Positions 1 through 9,678 of a DNA stretch of 64,000 nt are shown here, one piece after another. The DNA comes from Impatiens glandulifera. Its lineage: Eukaryota > Streptophyta > Magnoliopsida > Ericales > Balsaminaceae. Position numbers and translations under genes: made by a program. The stretch lies in contig NC_061863.1 of the NCBI RefSeq assembly GCF_907164915.1, positions 35,003,382 to 35,067,381 on the forward strand. The letters are read 5' to 3'. Each line of letters begins with the position of its first letter. The stretch's first letter is position 1. Under the pieces are notes generated by a model. The model had not been told where the DNA came from and did not search any database. It worked only from the letters and a program-made list of their open reading frames with translations.

Positions 1-253
1 AAATGTCAGATATTTTTACTTAAAATAAGAGTTTTTTTGTTTAAAAAAATTATCTTATCGTATTTGACAATAAGATGAGTTTTCTTAATGTATTTTGAGA
101 TATGTCTTGTATTTTATTTCAAATTGCATTATTTTTTATTTATTTCAATTAATTTAATCTAATCTATGAATAGTTCTGTAATATTAAAGTTATATCAACC
201 AAATATAAATTATCGCAAACCTTATTCGAATATTATTACCATATTGGATTTTT
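1..253. repeat. AT-rich satellite array, left edge (about 345-bp monomer)
   Basis: Part of a satellite monomer, recognised by the phrases aataagagttttttt, gtatttgacaataagatga, tattttgagatat and tatcgcaaaccttattcgaa, which recur about every 345 bp in the larger arrays of this window. No coding potential. The array stops at about 250, where a minus-strand LINE 3' end begins; a similar satellite phrase (agcatattgtattatttta) resumes near 20699, so the two stretches were once continuous. Confidence 0.85.
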
Positions 254-372
254 TTGGGCGAAACGAATTAGTGTCACTTCATTAAAAACCCCAAAAGAGG
301 AAAAATTAGTTACAAGAAACAAAGCTAGACAGACCTAATTTTGTTGAAAAAACTAAATGAGTTTCAAACAGA
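254..372 (-). other. LINE 3'UTR and A-tail
   Basis: Read on the minus strand this ends in a tail of the type ...aatgaagtgacac...cgcccaaaaaaa. The same tail (attaaaatggtg...-like, ending in gggaaa or cccc plus A-run) occurs in the LINE copies at 23069-23629 and 58993-60828, which fixes orientation and 3' end. It is separated from ORF2 by copia element 1. Confidence 0.75.
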
Positions 373-2020
373 TGTTGGGTCAAATTATTTTGATTAAAAT
401 AATTAAGAGAGTAAGTTTATTCTATGCCAATTTTATTTTGATGATATGTGATTAAAACTTAACTATGAATAAAACTAAGTTATGAATGAAGCTAAGAAGT
501 CTAATTATTTGTGTATGTGCATCAGACTTTGCTAACTTAGACATGGTCTAAGTAGGCTAATTAGACGTGTAACATAGTTAGACGCATAGTCTAACAGATA
601 CGTAGTTAGACGTTGGCGTCTAACTTCTTCAGACAAGTCTGAAGTGATACGTAGTTAGACGTGTAGTCTAACAGATACGCAATTAGACGTTAGCGTTTAA
701 CTCCTTCAGACAAGTCTGAATTGATACGTAATTAGACGTGCATTCTAACAGATACGTAGTTAAAAGTGTAGTCTAAAAGTTACGTAGTTAGACGTGCAGT
801 TTAATAGATATGTAGTTAGACGTGTAGTCTAACAGATACGTAGTTACACATTGTAGTATAACATATACGTAGTTAGACGTGTAGTCTAACAGATACGTAG
901 TTAGACGTACAGTCTAATAGACGTTAGCGTCTAACTCCTTTAGACAAGTCTGAAGTGATACGTAGTTAGACGTGCAGTCTAAAAGATACGTAGATAGACA
1001 TGCAGTCTAACAGATATGTAATTAGACGTTGGCGTCTAACTCTTTTAGACAAGTCTGAAGGGATGCCTAGTTAGACGTTGCTGTCTAACTTCATTAGACC
1101 TATGGTCTAATGGAACACGCTATTAGATGTTGACGTCTAACTTCATTAGACTAGGCAGTCTAATGGAGCACGTTTAATGCATTGATTTAACAACCATTTG
1201 AAGTTAACATACGTCTACCCACGATCAAGTAGTTGTCTGCTACTCTACTCCACTCACTCTTGTACAGTTTGACAAGTCAGTTAATTGCATCTAATGAACG
1301 AATTCCACGTGCGCAAATGTCATTCCAATGGTTTATGTAGTACAAGACAATATCAGAGAGGATATTTAGCGCACTACCTGTTCGGTACGGCCACAATCCA
1401 TTTGCTTAGAGTCTGTTGTACTCTTGTCCTTTGGGCGGCCTTCCAATGGACGCTTGCCACGTGTCCATGAAGAAGATTCAACAATTGGTGTCCTTCTACT
1501 ACAAAAAAATGCTCAAGGACAACGGCCGAATCACCGGTTATTTTGCTCATTTTTACAATCTTACAAGCTTACTCTTGCACTTACTGATTTCTAGCATCTT
1601 CCAAGTTCTAGAGAGAAAGAATCAAAAATTGTTTAGCTTGGTGAATACTGGTATTTATATTGTAAGTTGAACAAAGGTTATTGTTTTCAACAGAGTGTTA
1701 GCTAGATCAGTAAATTGTATTTGATTCGAAGAGTTTAGTGAATCCTTCTGCTTGTGGAAGAAGGGGTGACGTATGAGAGTTTGCTCAGAACATCCATAAA
1801 CAACTTTTTGTGGACTTTACTTTCTGTCATTCATCTTTCAATGGTTCAAAGCTTCAAATCCAAAGAACACTTCGTCCCTTGAAACCGTTTCAAGAGTTCG
1901 AAGGATTTGTGAATAATAGAAACAAATTTTAACTTCTAATAGAGTTAAAATCGAACCGTTTATCGTGAGTTGTTATCAAAAGCCAGACCCTAGTCTTTAT
2001 TGGTTACACTGATCCTATCA
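373..2020 (+). repeat. 5' LTR of copia element 1
   Basis: A 1648-bp LTR, TG...CA bounded. It contains a palindromic short-period array (about 550-1160), a possible hairpin with arms GTTGAAC/TTCAAC at 1666-1691, and the GGGTGACGTA-type block at 1757-1800 that recurs in every long LTR in this window. Open frames at 1285-1670 lie in LTR sequence and have no conserved counterpart. Confidence 0.88.
550..1160. repeat. Palindromic tandem array in LTR (28-bp unit)
   Basis: Degenerate tandem repeats with unit GTTAGACGTGCAGTCTAAC followed by agatacgta, about 28 bp. Each unit is an inverted repeat, GTTAGAC against GTCTAAC around a 5-base centre, so single strands could fold into serial small hairpins. 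Towards the right end the array changes to longer units with gacgttggcgtctaac and cattagac/gtctaatg pairs. Confidence 0.85.
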
Positions 2021-2037
2021 ATTTGTATTAGAGCCTC
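2021..2037 (+). other. Primer binding site, element 1 (degenerate)
   Basis: The sequence directly after the LTR, tttgtattagagcctcg, differs at a few positions from the initiator-Met-tRNA complementary site TTGGTATCAGAGC seen intact in elements 2 and 3. It would prime minus-strand DNA synthesis; here it is mutated. Confidence 0.75.
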
Positions 2038-2070
2038 GTTTTCTATTCTCAAACAACAAGAACCTGAATT

Positions 2071-3200
2071 ATGTCTGTCATCAACCAAATTCTTATGCTC
2101 TCAAAAGAAAACTACGATTATTGGATGATAAAAATGCAAGCTCATTTGGAAGCCCTTGATTGTGATATTTGGGTCATCACTAATGGTCCGATAAAGATTG
2201 AGAATCCAAGATATAGTTGGACAACTAAAGATAAGATGATGAACAACCTAGATAATGTTGCCAAAGACGTCTTGTTCAAGTCGATCAACATGAACATATT
2301 TAGTGAGATCAAGTCCTACTCCCCTACTAAAGAAATCTGGGAGAAGCTAATTCAAATTTATGGCAAAAATGTTCAAACAAAGAATAACCAAATAGATCAG
2401 AAGATTCTTATAAGTGCTGAAAACAAGTCCAAGTGGGCCGATAGCGACTTAGAGGACTCATCTAGTGAAAGTAATACCGAAGCCGTCACATGCTTGATGG
2501 AAGATGACCAATCCAAGGTATTTAACTCGTCCTCAAAAGGTTTTACAAGAGATGAGTTAACTACTGCACTCAATGACATGGTTAGTGAGTAAAAGAAGTT
2601 ATCAGACTCATTTAATGAAATAAAATTAAAGTAAAAATTATATAACTCTTCTTCATCTCAAGTTTCTAAACCAAAAATATTTTGAAAACAAAGTAGCTGA
2701 GCTCTCATTTGAGAATGAGACGCTCAAAGAAAAAGTTCTGAAAACCAACGTTTGACATATGTGGTTAGTTCTTGGACGAGGTCTGAAGACGCTGTCAGAC
2801 AACAAATTTATATGTTGAGGCCTGCCGGATGCAAATCTGGTTTAGGATTTGACAGCAATATCTTAGACAACTCCTGTAATAAGCTAAACTTAGCAACAAA
2901 CAAGTTTAAGCCTATAAACTTTGTTAGAAGGAGTTTAACTAATAATGGAACTAATCCACGCTGTGAGGATCTAACATTAAAGGATGAGCTTATTCATATT
3001 TCGTCGACTGTTAACTGATTAAAACCTAGGAAGAAAACAGCCAACAAGTCCGGCAAATTAAAACCTCACAAGAAATCAAGGAGTTTTAAACAAAAACCAT
3101 TCTTTAAGGTTAAGGGAACAGCTGCTAGTAGGAAGACGTCTTCTGAGCCTAAATCATACGCACTTATTACTACACAAAAGGGAAGTCCATCAGAATAACT
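2071..3200 (+). pseudogene. gag relic of element 1, internally deleted, without zinc knuckle
   Basis: The ATG at 2071 opens a 173-codon frame starting MSVINQILMLSKENYDYW, the N-terminal copia gag (DUF4219/UBN2-like) signature, with WMIKMQAHLEALD next. After EIWEKLIQIYGKN it jumps to an acidic segment (KWADSDLEDSS, CLMEDDQS) that in element 4 lies well beyond the UBN2 domain and CCHC knuckle. So most of UBN2 and the whole CX2CX4HX4C motif are absent. Element 3 has the same junction, so the deletion is older than either insertion. The frame stops at 2592; remnants continue to about 3200 (SSWTRSEDAVRQQIYMLRPAG; basic KPRKKTANKSGK) with several stops. Cannot give a normal capsid/nucleocapsid. Confidence 0.8.
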
Positions 3201-3284
3201 CAAATATGGATTCCAAATGGACTGATTGATCGAAGACCCAAGTGAATGTGGGTACTAAAAGTTTGTAAATATGTTTTTGTGTAG

Positions 3285-4857
3285 GTTGACTGTCTGGAGG
3301 ATTCAGTTTGGTATCTGGACAATGGATGTTCCAGACACATAACTGGAGAAAGCCGACTTCTAACTAATATAACAGAATGCTCAGGTCCTAAGATCACTTT
3401 TGGGGATAACCGCAAGGGTAGGACCATGGGTAATGGTAAGATTATCCATGGTAATCTGACCATCAATAACGTGCTACTTGTTGAAAACTTGTGTTCTAAC
3501 CTAATAAGTATTAGTAAATTATGTGATAATGAATTTTCTGTTGATTTTCAAACTCATGCATGTTTAGTTAAGGATCAACATGGTAACGTTTTGTTGACCA
3601 AAAGCAAAGTAGGAAATTCTTACAAAATGAACTAGAAAACCGAAATATCTAATCCCATATGCATGATTACCAAAACTGATTAAAACTGGCTATGGCATAA
3701 GAGATTGAATCATCTCAATTTTAAAACCATTAACAACATTTGTTTTCATAACTTGGTTTTCGGTTTACCCAACTTGATGTTTTTAAAGGACAAGGTTTGT
3801 CCTGCTTGCTAGTTAGGCAATCATAGCAAATCATCGTTCAAAAGTAAAGGGAAATCTCAATCTAAACGGTACTTGAAACTTTTACACATGGATCTATTTG
3901 GTCAAATTATTGTAAAGATCTTGGGAGGAATGAGATTTACCCTAGTCATTATTGATGATTTTTCACGATTTACATGGGTTGTATTTTTTCAATCTAAGGA
4001 TCAGACGACAAAGAATTTGATTAAGATCCCTAGAAGAATTCAAAACAAAAAATCCATAAGCATTATTCGGATTAGAAGTGATCGGGGAACCGAATTCACC
4101 AATAGTTGCCTAACTTCATATATCGAGGAATCTAGTGTTAGACACAAGTTTCTAGTGCCAAAACTCCACAGTAAAATGGTATTGCTGAGAGAAGAGTTGA
4201 GACACTAAAGGAAGCAACGAGATCCATGCTTGCTAACTCAGGTGTTTCTTAGAAGTTTTGGGTAGAAGCCATAAACACAACATGCTATACACAAAATCGA
4301 TCAATAATTAACAAACGCTTTGACAAAACACCTATGAACTGTTTTATAGAAGAATTCCTACAGTTTCCTACTTTCAAGTATTTGAGTGTAAGTGTTTTAT
4401 TCACAACAATGGGAAAGAATATTTGACCGTTTTTGATGCTAAATTAAATGCTAGAATCATGCTAGGTTACTCCTCAGTTAATAAAGCTTTTAGAGTGTAC
4501 AATAATCGTACACAAACTGTTGAGGAATCCTTCCATGTTGTTTGTGATGAATCTATTGAAAACAATTCTATTGATTCCATCGACCTTACTAACAGATTAG
4601 AAGCTGCAAGTCTTGAATCTGATAGTGAGGATGAAACTCATGTTCAAAGGGATTATCTGTCAAATCAAGTGGCTGATCAGGTTGAGAATCAACCAGACAT
4701 CCAAACTCCGGTTCAACAGGTTGTTGACAGTTCGGATGTCGTGGAGCCAACTAATCCGATGTCTAATCCTCTTGGATCAAACATCATATGGAACAGAAAT
4801 CATCCACTAAAATTGATAATTGTTAATCCTAACTCTCCTCGTAGGACAAGGTGTTAA
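3285..4857 (+). pseudogene. pol relic of element 1: protease and integrase
   Basis: Protease is seen as VWYLDNGCSRHITG at about 3308-3350; the catalytic D-S/T-G triad reads DNG here. The GAG-pre-integrase domain follows (LWHKRLNHLNFKT, CPAC near 3690-3810), then the integrase core: LLHMDLFGQ with its catalytic Asp at about 3885, IIDDFSRFTWV, and IRSDRGTEF with the second Asp at about 4080. The region of the third catalytic residue is frameshifted after 4140. A recovered frame at 4423-4857 (FDAKLNARIMLGYS, acidic linker) is the integrase C-terminus and INT-RT linker. Several stops (for example 3633, 3680, 3809 region, 4206) make it non-functional. Confidence 0.85.
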
Positions 4858-6180
4858 TTGTTGGATGAAATGGCTAACTCCGCATTTATTTCTCAAATTG
4901 AGCCCAAGAAAATTGGTGAAGCTGTGCTTGATCCAAATTGGATCAATGCCATGAAAGAGGAGTTAAACAAATTCGTGAGAAATAAAGTGTGACATCTAAC
5001 TCCAAGGACAACTAATCAATCGGTTATTAGAATAAGATGAGTTTTTCGAAACAAGCTTAGTGAAGATAGCTTAGTTATAAGAAACAAAGCCCGGTTGGTT
5101 GCTCAAGAATATAGACAAGAAGAAGGAATTGATTTTGAAGAGTCATTTACTCTTGTGGCCAGACTTGAGGCAATCAGAATTTTCTTAGCTTATGCATCTT
5201 TTAAGAATTTCAAGGTTTTTCAAATGGATGTGAAAAGTGCATTCCTAAATCGGTTATTTGGTTCAACTAATCCAAAATTATGTGAGAAATTTGTCAAGCT
5301 GATACAGGACAGATTCGAGATGAGTATGCTGGGAGAATTGACCTTCTTCTTAGGTTTCCAAGTTCATCAACTTAAAATCGGGACCCTCATCAACCAAGCC
5401 AAATACACCAAGGAATTGTTAAAGGAGTTTGGAATGGAGAGCTGCTTGGCTGCAACCACTCCAATGAGCTCCTCAAGCAAGTTAGACAAAGAGGAAGATG
5501 GACAAAGCATTGAAATCACTACCTATAGAGGAATCATCGGCTCTTTGCTCTATCTTACTACCAGCCGACTAGACATCCAGTTTATTGTAAGTGTCTGTGA
5601 AAGATTCCAGACTAATCCTAAACTATCTCATTTTATTGTTAATAAGCGTATTTTGAAATATTTAAAGGGGACTCAAAATGTGGGACTGTGGTATCCAAAG
5701 GATTCCAATTTCAATCTAAAGAGTTTCTCAGATGCAGATTATGTAGGTTGCAAGATTTATCGAAAAAGAACTAATGGAACTTGCTAGTTTCTTAGTGATC
5801 GTTTGATCTCTTGGTTCAGCAAGAAGTAGACGTCGATTGTTAGGTCTACAACTGAAGTTGAATATCTTGCAGTATGAAGTTATTGTTCTCAGCTCTTATG
5901 AATTCAACAGTAACTGAGGGATTATAGAATTGAAGCAAAATAATCTCAAATTTTCTATAACAACACAAGTGTAATTGCTATAACCTACAATCCAGTTCTA
6001 CATTCTCGGACAAATAATATTATAATTAGACATCATTTCATCCGAGAGCATGTCAGTCAGAAGCATATCCACCTCAAATATGTTCCCAACAGATCAACAA
6101 GTGATAGGCGTGTTCACAAAGCCACTACCTAAGACTAAGTTTTCTTACTTTAGAAATATTTTAGGGCTTGTTGATCTTGA
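4858..6180 (+). pseudogene. pol relic of element 1: reverse transcriptase (YVDD deleted) and RNase H
   Basis: The RT N-terminus is visible at about 4861-5250 ([50 protein letters not shown]). Immediately after SAFLN the frame continues as [14 protein letters not shown]: the roughly 75-80 codons holding YGLKQAPRAWY and YVDD in related elements are missing, in frame (near 5250-5256). Connection and RNase H follow ([56 protein letters not shown]), with stops after 5785 and decay to about 6180. The enzyme would lack its catalytic aspartates. Confidence 0.85.
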
Positions 6181-6189
6181 CTGATTTAT

Positions 6190-6927
6190 TTGAACTGATC
6201 ATGCTTAAATTAATGGGGAACATGTTGTTTAAATGTAACTAGACAAACTTGTATAGATAGAGGTCTCAATCTGTCTAATGGATCAGTAGTCTAAGGAATG
6301 TATCTACTTAGACGTATACTTGCTTAAGCAGTCTATGCTTTCAAGTTGGAATGTCTTGGTTTAAAACCTATGCAGTTAGACATCGAAGTATAATAGACGT
6401 TTAGACATTTATAAGACTAGCATAGATAGACGCTAACATCTAACTAGACACACATGTAGCACGTGCTGTTCATGCATAATTAGACGCCTAAAGTCTAATA
6501 GACTCTTGGCTGTCTGGAAGACATGCGTGATTAGACATCGACGTCTAATAGACGCCTATCCAATTTAGATGCATCGAATGTAGATAGTAAGTTGAAACGT
6601 CTAAGTAGGTGTGTATTTGGACTGTTCATCTTCAGGCTAGTGGGACAACTGTCCAATGCTACATTAATTGTTTATGTACTATTCCCGCCAAAAATCAAAA
6701 ATTCATCTCTTAAATAACTTGAAGACATGTGTCTATATATCAATGTTAAAAGGATGACTAAAATCTCTTATGTTCCTTTACTACACGTTTTGCATTAATG
6801 ACACACTTTCATGATTATTCTTAAATGCTGCTTATCCTAAATGATAAATGTCTTGTTAACATGTTTTTATGTTTTTTGACGGTTCATATAATCATTACGT
6901 TTAATGATCAAACGTTAGTTTTTCTTC
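6190..6927 (+). other. Spacer between pol and accessory ORF, element 1
   Basis: No coding signal. From about 6240 to 6610 it holds scattered ttagacg/cgtctaa half-sites and inverted pairs of the same type as the LTR arrays (for example gacatcgacgtctaatagacg). The 3' part leads into the TATA-like element of the aORF. Confidence 0.6.
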
Positions 6928-6935
6928 TATAAAAG
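6928..6935 (+). promoter_or_regulatory. TATA-like element before element 1 aORF
   Basis: TATAAAAG, 116 bp before the aORF start at 7044, followed by a CT-rich leader (ctctcttagtgctctcactc). All six aORFs in the window have a comparable AT core at 68-117 bp, suggesting a private promoter rather than readthrough from the LTR only. Activity is inferred. Confidence 0.5.
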
Positions 6936-7043
6936 AATGGTAACATTCAAGGGGTTGAATATCTCTCTTAGTGCTCTCACTCTAAGAAACCCTCTCGTGC
7001 CTCTTAATATTCTAAATCCCTAAGTTTTCTTCAACTTATCAAA

Positions 7044-7680
7044 ATGAGTTCTTTAGCGCCATATACTCTTTAGATAGACTTTGACTCAGTGTTTACCTTA
7101 ATCATTCCGGAGATGGTCACGATGTTCGAATCCTTAAAAGCTTCGGGCCTTGAAAAATTTCTCAAAGCCCCTTTCATTATGTACGAAGCAGAGGTTCGTG
7201 AGTTCTTCAAATATGGAGGCCTATACGACAACATGCTTGTCATAGACAAGATCTTTGATGACATTGCTACCTTCACTGAAGACTCCTTCTCTCATTTCTT
7301 CAACCTTCCTACAGAGGGAATATCTAAGTTCCCAACATCCTCTGAGGAAGTTTTATCTGAAATGAGGCTTGCCTTTTACGACATCTATCGTGATGGGATT
7401 CTTGTTCCTGTCGAAACTCACATAATAAAGTCCGCTCTGAAAGTTGAGGTTTCTTTTCTCAACAATATCATTTCCATGTCTCTCTTAGCAAAGGGATTTT
7501 CCAATACTTAATCGAACATGGTCTTCGAGATGATTATTTCTATCACTAAGGGGACAATAATCAACTTGTCGAGGATCATTTTCAGAAACTTGATGGCAAT
7601 GCTCTCTCCTGAAAGGAGGACACTGGGATATGCTGCCCCGCTCAACATGTTGCTTCTACTCTCTTCTCAAATGTAGGGGG
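7044..7680 (+). pseudogene. Accessory ORF (aORF) relic, element 1
   Basis: The start at 7044 aligns with homologues (MSS...); codon 10 is a TAG stop at 7071-7073, where others read Gln or similar before the IDFDS motif. Then IDFDSVFT, MFESLKASGLEKFL, EFFKYGG, FFNLPTEGISKFP and FLNNIISMSLLAKG match the core of the other five aORFs in order. The frame stops at 7511, but the same frame continues with FEMIISITKGTIINLSRI, the equivalent of the late NW..V(L/I)F motif. I do not know its function. It resembles the core of proteins annotated only as putative plant transposon protein (PF20167-like), from memory and unverified. A lysine-rich decayed tail follows to about 7850. Confidence 0.65.
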
Positions 7681-8054
7681 GCCTGGGATCCTCATCAAAT
7701 CTTTTAGAGTCTTGACCTACCAAAAGGTTATTAACTACGATCTTAGAGTTCAAAAGATTAAGCTAAAAAATAGAAATCGGGAGATCCTTCTGGCCGCAAG
7801 AAAACAGTAGGAATCCATTTCCCCATGATGTTAAAAAGGGGGAAAGTAAAAGAAGTGGCATTAGGCCCAAGGGGAATTAAGGATAGAAAGGGATAATAAA
7901 AAAACCCAATCTTTTTGTTCTTGGGAAATTTTCGCTTATGTTGTTTATTTCCCCAGAAATTTTGAATGAATTTATGATCTATTTCTCATTAATCCTTCAT
8001 TGTTTATCGATTGTGTCTATTTATTTTAATCATTATTTAAGTTTTAACATCATC
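7681..8054 (+). other. Decayed aORF tail and 3' UTR, element 1
   Basis: Remnants of a basic, lysine-rich reading frame (KKTVGIHFPMMLKRGK type) with many stops, then T-rich non-coding sequence up to the purine tract. The motif ttttaacatcatcaaaaatgggg before the 3' LTR is shared with element 3. Confidence 0.5.
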
Positions 8055-8068
8055 AAAAATGGGGAAAT
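8055..8068 (+). other. Polypurine tract, element 1
   Basis: caaaaatggggaaat directly before the 3' LTR; the same tract precedes the 3' LTR of element 3. It is the expected plus-strand primer. Confidence 0.75.
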
Positions 8069-9678
8069 TGTTGGGTCAAATTATTTTGATTAAAATAATT
8101 AAGAGATAAGTCTATTTTATACCAAATTTATTTTGATGATATGTGATTAAAACTTAAATGTGATTAAAACTCAGTTATGAATGAAGCTAATCTGTCTAAT
8201 TGTTTATGTGCAGGTGCATCAGACTTTGCTAACTTAGACGTGGTCTAAGCAGGCTAATTAGACGTGTAACGTAGTTAGACGTGCAGTCTAACAGATACGT
8301 AATTAGACTTTGGCGTCTAACTTTTTCAAACAAGTCTGAAGTGATACGTAGTTAGACGTGCAGTCTAACATATACGTAGTTAGACGTGTAGTCTAACAGA
8401 TACGTAGTTAGACATTGGCGTCTAACTCCTTTAGACAAGTCTGAAGTGATACGTAGTTAAACGTGCAGTCTAATAGATAGGTAGTTAAACGTGTAGTCTA
8501 ACATATACATAGTTAGACGTGCAGTTTAATAGATTCGTAGTTAGATGTTGTAGTCTAACAGATACGTAGTAAGACATGCAGTCTAACATATACTTCGTTA
8601 GACGTTAACGTCTAACTCCTTCAGACAAGTCTGAAGTGATACGTAGTTAGACGTGTAGTCTAACAGATACGTAGTTAGACATGCAGTTTAACATATATGT
8701 AGTTAGACGTTGGTGTTTAACTCTTTCAAACAAGTCTAAAGGGATGTGTAGTTAGACATTGTTGTCTAACTCCATTAGACGTATGGTCTAAATGAACACG
8801 CTATTAGACGTTGACGTCTAACTTCATTAGACTAGGCAATCTAATGGAGCACGTCTAATTCCTCGCTTCAACATCCGTTTGAAGTTAGCATGCGTCTACC
8901 CACGATCAACTAGTTGTTTGTTACTCTGCTCCACTCACTCATGTGCAGTCGGCAAAACAGCTAATTGCATCCAATGAATGAACGCCACGTACGCAAATGT
9001 CCTTCTAACGGTTTGTCCAATACAAGACAATATCATAGAGGATATTCGGCCACGATCCATTTGCTTAGAGTCTATTATACTCTTGTCCTTTGGGTGGCCT
9101 TCCAATGGACGTTTGCCACGTGTCCATGAAGAAGATTCGACCGTTGGTGTCCTTTTACTACAAATAGATGCTCAAGGACAACGTCCAAATCACCAGTTAC
9201 TTTGCTCATTTTTAAAATCTTACAAGCTTACTCTTGTACTTACTGATTTCTATCAACTTCTAACTTTAAGAGAGAAAGAATAAAAAATTGTATAGATAAA
9301 TGAATATTGTTCATAATATTGTAAGTTGAACACGGGCTGTTTTGTTCAACAAAGTGTTAGCTAGATAAGTAAATTGTATCTGATTCATAGAGTTTAGTGA
9401 ATCCTCCCGGTTGTGGAAGAAGGGTGACGTAGGAGAGTTTGCTCCGAACATCCATAAATAACTTTATGTGTTCTTTACTTTCTGCCATTCATCTTTCATT
9501 GGTTCAAAGCTTCAAATCCAACGAACACTTCTGCCATTGTAACCGTTTTAAGAGTTCGAAGGATTTGCGAAGAATAGAAACAAATTTTAATTTCTAATAG
9601 AGTTAAAATCGAATCGTTTATCGTGAGTTATTATCAATAGCCAAATCCTAGTCTCTATTGGTTACACCGATCCTATCA
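8069..9678 (+). repeat. 3' LTR of copia element 1
   Basis: A 1610-bp repeat of the 5' LTR, with TGTTGGGTC at the start and CTATCA at the end. It holds the 28-bp palindromic array (about 8252-8860), the hairpin with arms GTTGAAC/GTTCAAC at 9325-9350 and the GGGTGACGTAGGAGAG block near 9415-9458. Unit number and many bases differ from the 5' copy. Confidence 0.88.

Larger units (their letters stand above)
373..9678 (+). mobile_element. Ty1/copia element 1, with both LTRs and an accessory ORF
   Basis: A copia-type LTR retrotransposon of about 9.3 kb lying inside the 3' end of the LINE. LTRs are 373-2020 and 8069-9678, both beginning TGTTGGGTC and ending CTATCA. The order is 5' LTR, degenerate primer site, gag, PR, INT, RT, RNase H, spacer, aORF, purine tract, 3' LTR. 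The 5 bases flanking the two ends (acaga and aacta) do not match, so the target duplication has decayed or the ends have rearranged. The two LTRs differ at many positions, indicating an old insertion. All reading frames are broken. Confidence 0.88.

Noticed and set aside
1285..1670. Two overlapping open frames in the 5' LTR of element 1
   Set aside because: LTR sequence; not kept open in the 3' LTR and no conserved motif.
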